Shown: piece by piece, positions 23,193 through 28,704 of the stretch
Position numbering within the stretch: position 1 is the stretch's first letter
Layout of the letters: the number at the start of each line of letters is the position of its first letter
Source of the DNA: a bacterium
Lineage (GTDB): Bacteria > Planctomycetota > J058 > JAJDCP01
Reading direction: 5' to 3'
Assembly: GCA_030428695.1 (NCBI GenBank)
Contig: JAUIEM010000078.1
Location: 1 to 28,704 of the forward strand
DNA length: 28,704 nucleotides
Made by a program: the position numbers and the translations under genes
Notes under the pieces: generated by a model
Told to the model about the DNA's origin: nothing
Databases searched by the model: none
Seen by the model: the letters and a program-made list of their open reading frames with translations, nothing else

Positions 23193-25798
23193 TGCGCGGC
23201 GCGATCCTGCTCACGGGGCTGCTCTTGTGCACGCCCCTCCAGGCCCAGCTCAGCGCCGAGCTGCAGGTCGGCGCGAACGACTTCTTCGTCGGCGAGGAGG
23301 TCGAGCTCACCCTGACGGTGACCGGCGTGCAGAGCCTGGATCCCGCCCCGGAGCTGCGCGGCGACGGCCTGCGCTTCCGCTTCCTCAGCGCCAGCCCCGG
23401 CAACCGCAGCTACACGGTGATCGTCAACGGCCGCACCGAGACCAGCCGACAGACCTGGGTCAGCCTGCGCTACGCCCTGAGCGCCGAGCGCGCCGGACGG
23501 CTCCTGATCCCGGCCCAGAGCTTCGAGGTCGACGGGCAGACCCTGAGCACCCGGCCGGTCAGCGTCGAGGTCCGCCCGCCGACGCCGCGCTCCTACGCCT
23601 TCGTCGAGCTCGCCAGCGAGCCGCCGAAGGTGTACGTCGGCCAGTCCTTCGCCGTCGTGCTCGACGTCTTCCTGCGCCGGCTCGAGCCCGAGGCGGGCCT
23701 GCTCGACCTCGACCCGGTGTTCCCCGACCAGCCCCTGACCCTGCACATCCCCTGGATCGAAAAGCTCGAAGGCAGCGCCTCCCGCGACGCCAACGCCTTC
23801 CTCAACGGGCTGCTCGGCGACGACGGCATCTTCCGCATCAACGACTACAGCGTCGGCTCCGGGCTGTTCTCCTCGGCCGCCCGCTTCAGCCTCGCCCGCG
23901 AGGCGGCCGTTCGCGACGGGCTCCCCTACTTCCGCTACCGCCTGCGGCGCACGCTGACCGCCCAGCAGAGCGGGACGCTGGCGGTGCCGCCGGTCGCCGT
24001 CAGCGGCAACCTCGCGGTCGAGGCCCGCGGAGAGCCGAACGCCCTGCGCGCGAGCTCGCTGCCCCTGCGGCTGCGCAGCGACACCCTGTTCGTCGCGGTG
24101 CAGAGCCCGCCCCTCGTCGGCCGGCCCGCGCTGTTCAACGGCGCGGTCGGCGAGCTGCGGATGCGGACCGCGGTCCAGCCGCGCGAGGCGGCGGTCGGCG
24201 ACCCCTTGACCCTGACCGTCGAGCTCGAAGGCCCGGGCATCGCGATGGCGACCCCGCCCCGGCTCGACCAGCCGGGCATGGAGCGTTTCAAGCTCGGGGA
24301 GGAACCCGACGCCGTGCGCAGCGAGGGGCAGACGAAGACCTACACCTACACCCTGCGCGCGAGCAGCCCGGAGGTCACGGCCCTGCCCGCCCTCGCCTAC
24401 GTCATCTTCGACCCGGACAGCGAGAGCTACCGCACCGTGCACAGCGAGCCCGTGCCGCTCGAGATCCGGGCGAGCGAGCAGCTCAGCCTCGACCTGGTCG
24501 AAGGCCGCGGGAGCTTCGACCTCGGCAGCGAGCAGGGCCCCGGGGTGTCGGTCTTCGGCGCGAGTGAGGACTGGCTGCGCGACGCCACCCCGGCCTGGTA
24601 CAGCCCCCGGACGCTCGGCCCGCAGGCCTGGCTGCTGCTGCTCGCGCCGCCGCTGCTCGCGCTGGCCTGGCGCCTGTTCCAGCGCTGGCGCGGTCGGCTC
24701 AGCCCCGCCGAGCGCCGCCGCCGGGAAGCCTGGACCGCCGCCCGTGCGCAGCTGCACGAGGCGCGCGCCCTGCTCGCCAGCGATGGCGGCGCCGCCCTCG
24801 CGCGCAGCGAGGCCGCGCTGAAAGGCTACGCCGCGGCCCTGTGCGACGTGCCCGAGGCGGGGCAGACCGGCGCCGAGCTCGTGGCGCTGCTGCGCGCGCG
24901 CGGCGCCCCCGAGGAGCTGCTGACCGAGCTCGAGCGGAACCTCACCGCCGTCGAGGGCCTGCGCTTCTCCGGGCAGAGCGGCGAGCAGCGCGGACTGTGC
25001 GAGCGCATCGCCGCGAACCTCCAGGCCCTGCGCGGGGCGGTGGCGGTCGCGCTGGTGCTGGTCTGCGCCCTGCCCGCGCGCGCCGCTTCCCCCGAAGTCC
25101 TCGCCGACCGCGCCCGCGAGGCCCTGCGGCTGGCCGCCGCGCTGCCCGGCGACAGCGCGGCCTTCGCCCTGCGCGAGGCGCGCGCGGCCCTCGACGGCAT
25201 CGCCGCGGCCGGGCTCCACAACGCCGCCCTCTACGGCAGCATCGGCACGCTGTCGCTGCGCCTGTCCGAGCCGGTCCCGGCGATCCTCGCCTTCCGCCGC
25301 GCCGAGCGCTTCGCCCCCGGCGACCGGCGGCTCGCCGCCAACCTCGCCCTCGCCCGCAGCCTGGCCGGGACCGCCGCGCCGGAGCCGGGCTGGCTCGGCG
25401 AGCTGCTGTTCTGGCGGGGCTGGCTCGACGACTCCGCCAAGGGCTGGCTCGCCGCCCTGCTGTGGACGCTCGGCTGGCTGTGGCTGGGGGTCGCCCGCAA
25501 GCACCGCGGCTGGGCGGCCGTGCCGCTGCTGCTCGGGCTGCTGCTGTTCGCGAGCGGCTACTGGCAGCAGCGGCCCTACCTGGACGGGGAGCTCGGCGTG
25601 GTCACGCGCAGCGAGTACCTGTACCGGGGGGACGCGGAGAGCTACGGCAAGCGCTTCGAGAACCCGGTGCCGGCCGGCACCGAAGGTCGGATCCTGCGAC
25701 GCAGCCCCGGCTGGGTCGAGCTCGAGCTGCCCGGGGAGGCCGGCGGCTGGCTGCCCGCCTCCGCGTTCGAGGAGCTGTTTCCCAAGGAGGATGCATGA
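23192..25798 (+). CDS. BatD-BatE fusion: Ig-like oxygen-tolerance protein plus TPR/SH3
   Basis: An 868-residue protein starting at ATG 23192, at the last base of the previous stop. Residues 1-18 are a signal peptide (cleavage after LQA). The body to about 475 is beta-rich with repeats of the BatD type ([46 protein letters not shown]), followed by a helix (478-497) and a basic helical cytoplasmic part. At about 613-630 a new signal-like helix appears ([17 protein letters not shown]), then a TPR-like part (635-725, [15 protein letters not shown]), two helices (about 750-767 and 773-790) and an SH3-like end ([20 protein letters not shown]). That second half matches BatE. The stop overlaps the DUF423 start by 4 bases. 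Confidence 0.86.
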   Translation: MRGAILLTGLLLCTPLQAQLSAELQVGANDFFVGEEVELTLTVTGVQSLDPAPELRGDGLRFRFLSASPGNRSYTVIVNGRTETSRQTWVSLRYALSAERAGRLLIPAQSFEVDGQTLSTRPVSVEVRPPTPRSYAFVELASEPPKVYVGQSFAVVLDVFLRRLEPEAGLLDLDPVFPDQPLTLHIPWIEKLEGSASRDANAFLNGLLGDDGIFRINDYSVGSGLFSSAARFSLAREAAVRDGLPYFRYRLRRTLTAQQSGTLAVPPVAVSGNLAVEARGEPNALRASSLPLRLRSDTLFVAVQSPPLVGRPALFNGAVGELRMRTAVQPREAAVGDPLTLTVELEGPGIAMATPPRLDQPGMERFKLGEEPDAVRSEGQTKTYTYTLRASSPEVTALPALAYVIFDPDSESYRTVHSEPVPLEIRASEQLSLDLVEGRGSFDLGSEQGPGVSVFGASEDWLRDATPAWYSPRTLGPQAWLLLLAPPLLALAWRLFQRWRGRLSPAERRRREAWTAARAQLHEARALLASDGGAALARSEAALKGYAAALCDVPEAGQTGAELVALLRARGAPEELLTELERNLTAVEGLRFSGQSGEQRGLCERIAANLQALRGAVAVALVLVCALPARAASPEVLADRAREALRLAAALPGDSAAFALREARAALDGIAAAGLHNAALYGSIGTLSLRLSEPVPAILAFRRAERFAPGDRRLAANLALARSLAGTAAPEPGWLGELLFWRGWLDDSAKGWLAALLWTLGWLWLGVARKHRGWAAVPLLLGLLLFASGYWQQRPYLDGELGVVTRSEYLYRGDAESYGKRFENPVPAGTEGRILRRSPGWVELELPGEAGGWLPASAFEELFPKEDA

Positions 25799-26169
25799 GC
25801 ACCCGTTTCGTCGCCCTCGGGGCGTTGCTCGGCGGCCTGGGCGTCGGCCTCGGCGCCTTCGGGGCCCACGGCCTGAAGGAACGCCTGAGCGCGGACATGA
25901 TGGAGATCTACCAGACCGGCGTGCTCTACCACCTCGTCCATGCGCTCGCCCTGGTCCTGGTCGGCCTGCTCGGCCTGCAGAGGAAGCGTCCGCTGCGCCT
26001 CGCGGGCTGGAGCTTCGCGCTCGGCGTGCTGGTCTTCTCGGGCAGCCTGTACGTCCTCGCGATCAGCGGGCAGACCTGGCTCGGCGCGGTCACTCCCTTC
26101 GGCGGCACGGCCTTCCTGGTCGGCTGGGGGGCGCTGGCCTGGAGCTGCCGGAAGCCGACGGGAGGCTGA
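25795..26169 (+). CDS. DUF423 small membrane protein
   Basis: A 124-residue protein from ATG 25795, behind AAGGAGG. It has the DUF423 (YwdK/YgdD) pattern: [34 protein letters not shown], then [29 protein letters not shown] and [15 protein letters not shown], forming four hydrophobic helices. The function of the family is unknown. It overlaps the BatD-BatE stop by 4 bases, so it is probably cotranscribed, though family members usually are not linked to Bat genes. A 41-base gap follows before the convergent glycosyltransferase, without a clear terminator. Confidence 0.92.
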   Translation: MSTRFVALGALLGGLGVGLGAFGAHGLKERLSADMMEIYQTGVLYHLVHALALVLVGLLGLQRKRPLRLAGWSFALGVLVFSGSLYVLAISGQTWLGAVTPFGGTAFLVGWGALAWSCRKPTGG

Positions 26170-26210
26170 GCGGAGCCGGACCTCGGCTCGACCGGGAGCG
26201 CCTGAGCCCG

Positions 26211-27233
26211 CTACGCCAGCTCCCCCGGCTCCACCGCCGCCCAGCGCACCGCCCGTAGCCCCGCCCCCCAGGGCCGCACCCGGGCGGGATCGGTCGGCCC
26301 GAACAGGACGTGGCCGGGAGCCCCCGCCAGCCCCGCCAGGTGGGCCGGCCCGGAGTCGCAGCCGATGAAGCGCCGCGCCCCGAGCAGCAGCGCGCCGAGC
26401 GCCTTGAAGCTCGGCGGCACCCGCCAGTCCGCCCGCGGGGCGAGCGCCTCGAGGGCCTCCTCGCCCGGACCGCGCACCAAGAGCGGCGCCTCGGCGCGGG
26501 CGAGCAGCTTCCGCCACCAGTCCGCGGGCGGCTGCTTGGCCGGCCAGCCCGCCCCCGGGTGGACGACCAGCCGCGTGCGCGGGACGCGCCCGGCCAGCGC
26601 CCCGAGCTCGCCGACCGGCACCGGCGCGCCGAGCTGCTCCGCGGCCCATGCGGCGTCATCCGCGCCGAGGTACAGCTCGGGACGGAAGCCGTCCGGCCGC
26701 ACGCCGAGCGGCCGCGCGAGCTGCAGCCCGGCGCCGATGCGGTGGCCCTTCCAGGCCGGCAGCACGCGGTCGTAGAGCAGGTCCAGCCCCTGGGGAGAGC
26801 GGCCGAGCAGCCGCCCGGAGCGCGCCGCCCGCCGCCCGAGCAGGCTCGCGGCGACCACCCCGGTCGCGTCGAGCACGGCGTCGTAGGCCCGCGGCAGCAG
26901 CGCGCGGCGCAGGAAGGCGGAGGCCGCGCGCCAGTCGGTCGGCGCCTCCCGGGTGCGATCGGTGCAGACCGCATCGCAGACCAGCAGCCGCGCGATCCGC
27001 GGGTTCCCCTCCAGCACCTCCGCCCCGCGCGCCTGCACCCAGACGTCGACGGCGCAGGCCGGGAGCCCCCGCCGCAGGGCGCGCAACAGCGGCGTCAGCC
27101 ACAGCACGTCGCCGCGCTGGTGCAGCGCGATCAGCAACAGACGGCGCGGAGGAAGCAGGCGGCGGCGGCGCAGGAGCGCGCCGGGGGCGAGTCCGAGGCA
27201 GCGCAGGACGAGCTTCGCCAGGCGCCGGCTCAT
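26211..27233 (-). CDS. Glycosyltransferase family 9 (heptosyltransferase-like)
   Basis: A 340-residue protein starting at ATG 27233, overlapping the kinase stop by 4 bases (ATGA). The N terminus holds the GT9 pattern LLIALHQRGDVLWLTPLLRALRR. The C-terminal half contains VVHPGAGWPAKQPPADWWRKL, FIGCDSGPAHLAGLAGAPGHVLFGPTDPARVRPWG, the acceptor/nucleotide-sugar binding region with the D-S-G-P-A-H-L motif. GT9 enzymes add heptose or similar sugars to lipopolysaccharide core in the cytoplasm. Translational coupling to a signalling kinase is unusual, but sharing a transcript does not prove a shared role. Confidence 0.88.
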   Translation of the reverse strand: MSRRLAKLVLRCLGLAPGALLRRRRLLPPRRLLLIALHQRGDVLWLTPLLRALRRGLPACAVDVWVQARGAEVLEGNPRIARLLVCDAVCTDRTREAPTDWRAASAFLRRALLPRAYDAVLDATGVVAASLLGRRAARSGRLLGRSPQGLDLLYDRVLPAWKGHRIGAGLQLARPLGVRPDGFRPELYLGADDAAWAAEQLGAPVPVGELGALAGRVPRTRLVVHPGAGWPAKQPPADWWRKLLARAEAPLLVRGPGEEALEALAPRADWRVPPSFKALGALLLGARRFIGCDSGPAHLAGLAGAPGHVLFGPTDPARVRPWGAGLRAVRWAAVEPGELA

Positions 27234-28483
27234 CCCCCCGCGACGATGGCGGCGAGGTGCGCGCAGGCCTGCTCGGCGCTCGGGCGGCGTCGGGGCTCGG
27301 GGTGGACCATCGCCTTGACCAGCTCGGCGAGCGGCCCGGCGAGCACGGCCTCGGCGCCGAAGGCGTCGCCCGGGGCGTGGTGGACGGTGCGGTCGATGAT
27401 GCGCGCGGTGCTGTCGCCGCTGAAGGGCAGCTCGCCGAGGGCCATCTCGACCAGGGTGATGCCGAGGCCGTAGACGTCCGAGGCGAAGCTCGGGCTCGCC
27501 CCGAGGATCTCCTCCGGGGCCAGGTACCCGGGAGTGCCGAGGATCACCTGCGCCGAGGTCAGCTGGCTCTCTTCGGAGGCCTGCTTGGCGAGCCCGAAGT
27601 CGACGAGCTTGGCGCAGCCCTCGGGCAGGAGGATGTTGCCGGGCTTGATGTCGCGGTGCACGACCCCCTCGGCGTGCAGGTGGGCGAGGGCCGCGCTGAC
27701 GTCCGCGCCGATCGCCGCGATGCGCTCGGGGGGCTGGCCGCCCTCGCGGCCGAGCACCTGGCGCAGGGACGGCCCGTCGACCCACTCCATCGAGTAGAAG
27801 TACAGCCCCTGGCTGCAGCCGATCTCGAACAGCGACACGATGTTGCGGTGGCGGACCGAGGCGAGCGTGTCGCGCTCGCGCAGGAAGCGCGGGATGATGT
27901 CCGGCTCGACGGTCAGGCTCGGGTCGAGGATCTTCAGCGCGACGATGCGCCCGCTGTGGTGCTCCCGCGCGCGGTAGACCACGCCGCCGCTGCCCTGGCC
28001 GAGCAGGCTGATCAGCTGGAAGCGGTCGAAGTCGATGCGGCCCTGCTCGAGGCGCTGCTCGATCTCGCCCTCGCTGAACAGCAGCTGGTGCGGATCGTCG
28101 GTCGGCGGCGCGAGCATCGCCGCCTCGCTGAGCCAGAGCTGGACCCGGAACTGCAGCGCCTGCGGCTCGAAGGGCTTGGCGATGTAGTCGGTCGCCCCGG
28201 CCGCGTAGGCCTGCATGATCAGGTCTTCGCGCTGGCATTGCGAGAGCACGATCACCGGCAGCCGGCTGTCGACCTCGCGGAAGTGCCGGACCACCTCGAC
28301 CCCCGACAGGTCCGGCATGATCAGGTCGGTCAGCACCAGGTCCCAGCGCTCGCGGGCGCGCAGCAGGGCCTTCACCGGGTCGATGCTGCAGGAGACATCG
28401 AGCCCGAGATCGCCGAGCAGCACCTCGGTGAGCGCGAGCACGTCCTCGTCGTCGTCGATGACCAGTATGCGGGAGGCTTCCAT
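27230..28483 (-). CDS. Receiver domain-Ser/Thr protein kinase hybrid
   Basis: A 417-residue protein. ATG 28483 is chosen because GAGG stands just upstream and the candidate promoter would start transcription near 28510; two upstream in-frame ATGs lack a site. Residues 1-120 are a CheY-like receiver (ILVIDDDED, phosphoacceptor Asp in LVLTDLIMP, Lys in IAKPFEP). After a linker (122-150) comes a full Hanks-type kinase: glycine loop LGQGSGGVVY, VALK, catalytic HRDIKPGNILL, DFGLAK, and GTPGYLAPEE. The kinase ends with little beyond the catalytic domain and has no membrane helix. Phosphorelay input and serine/threonine kinase output in one soluble protein is a pattern seen in Planctomycetota, Myxococcota and Acidobacteriota. 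Confidence 0.92.
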   Translation of the reverse strand: MEASRILVIDDDEDVLALTEVLLGDLGLDVSCSIDPVKALLRARERWDLVLTDLIMPDLSGVEVVRHFREVDSRLPVIVLSQCQREDLIMQAYAAGATDYIAKPFEPQALQFRVQLWLSEAAMLAPPTDDPHQLLFSEGEIEQRLEQGRIDFDRFQLISLLGQGSGGVVYRAREHHSGRIVALKILDPSLTVEPDIIPRFLRERDTLASVRHRNIVSLFEIGCSQGLYFYSMEWVDGPSLRQVLGREGGQPPERIAAIGADVSAALAHLHAEGVVHRDIKPGNILLPEGCAKLVDFGLAKQASEESQLTSAQVILGTPGYLAPEEILGASPSFASDVYGLGITLVEMALGELPFSGDSTARIIDRTVHHAPGDAFGAEAVLAGPLAELVKAMVHPEPRRRPSAEQACAHLAAIVAGG

Positions 28484-28516
28484 GTCCTCGGTCGGTTCGT
28501 GGGGAGACGGCATCCG

Positions 28517-28546
28517 AGTGTATCCGCTCACGGCGCGGCCTGCCAA
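28517..28546 (-). promoter_or_regulatory. Candidate sigma70-type promoter for the kinase gene
   Basis: On the minus strand TTGGCA (28541-28546) and TACACT (28517-28522) are separated by 18 bases. Five of six and four of six positions match the consensus. Transcription would begin near 28510, about 27 bases before ATG 28483. Confidence 0.5.
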
Positions 28547-28587
28547 ATTTTTGCGCGCCCACCCTGCGTCGCCGGCTCACAGTCCCT

Positions 28588-28593
28588 TATACT
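28588..28593 (+). promoter_or_regulatory. Candidate -10 element for the gene at 28624
   Basis: TATACT stands out in an otherwise GC-rich leader, 30 bases before ATG 28624. No good -35 box lies at the right distance, so the assignment rests on the -10 alone. Confidence 0.35.
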
Positions 28594-28623
28594 GGTCCCT
28601 CTTCCCAGGTTTGTGAGGTCAGA

Positions 28624-28704
28624 ATGGCCGACTTCCTCCCCCAGGCGGCGGACGACACCCTCGAGTCCGGGCTCGCCCTCGAGCGGGCCGGCGACCTCGC
28701 CGGC
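28624..28704 (+). CDS. Start of an unidentified gene, cut by window end
   Basis: ATG 28624 has GAGG five bases upstream and opens a frame of 27 codons to the window end, beginning MADFLPQAADDTLESG and containing ALERAGDLAG, which has the look of a helical repeat such as a TPR. It is divergent from the kinase gene. Too little is present to name it. Confidence 0.55.
   Translation, partial: MADFLPQAADDTLESGLALERAGDLAG

Noticed and set aside
28484..28546. Longer N terminus for the receiver-kinase from upstream ATGs
   Set aside because: No ribosome site precedes them, they lie at or before the predicted transcription start, and the receiver domain begins right after ATG 28483.

Overview
The window is very GC-rich DNA (by eye around 70% or more), densely packed with short intergenic gaps and many 4-base ATGA/GTGA start-stop overlaps. 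It reads as a free-living, respiring Gram-negative-type bacterium. A c-type cytochrome/PDZ selenoprotein, MoxR-Bat genes and a receiver-Ser/Thr-kinase hybrid together suggest Planctomycetota, or another deep lineage such as Myxococcota or Acidobacteriota. This placement is inference; no rRNA or tRNA is present to settle it.

Region 1 (2-14081, + strand) is one long respiratory operon. It starts inside the C-terminal end of a NapA-type molybdopterin nitrate reductase. It continues with two NapG/NapF-like four-cluster ferredoxins, a NapH-like membrane ferredoxin, a small membrane-anchored exported protein, and a polyferredoxin carrying two YHS-like metal domains. Then come a GltD-like FAD/Fe-S oxidoreductase, a thioredoxin-like/cytochrome c/PDZ protein with an in-frame UGA, a Rieske protein, a fused b6f-like cytochrome b, a membrane-anchored decaheme cytochrome c and a hemerythrin. 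The simplest reading is quinol oxidation by a Rieske/cytochrome b complex feeding a multiheme cytochrome, physically linked to periplasmic nitrate reduction. No NapB or NapC lies in the window.

The most striking item is at 7473-8723. A TGA at 7635-7637 sits exactly at the first position of a UxxC redox motif. A perfect 8-bp hairpin with a GGU loop (7656-7674) follows 18 nt downstream, as expected of a bacterial SECIS. I read this gene as a selenoprotein, not a broken gene.

Region 2 (14137-16899, - strand) holds an alpha/beta hydrolase, a small tail-anchored membrane protein and an S41-like exported protein. A divergent promoter region (16900-17045) separates it from region 3.

Region 3 (17046-25798, + strand) is a MoxR/Bat (von Willebrand A) operon: MoxR ATPase, DUF58 protein, a DUF4381-like lipoprotein, BatA, a BatB-BatC fusion with a long EQQEG repeat, and a BatD-BatE fusion. 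The lipoprotein gene appears damaged twice: a repeat-rich insertion of about 460 bp just after its start codon, and a frameshift in a CG dinucleotide tract at 20055-20063 that throws its frame into BatA. A DUF423 membrane protein follows at 25795-26169.

Region 4 (26211-28483, - strand) is a glycosyltransferase family 9 gene translationally coupled behind a receiver-Ser/Thr-kinase hybrid. A divergent promoter region then leads into an unidentified gene cut off by the window end (28624 onward).
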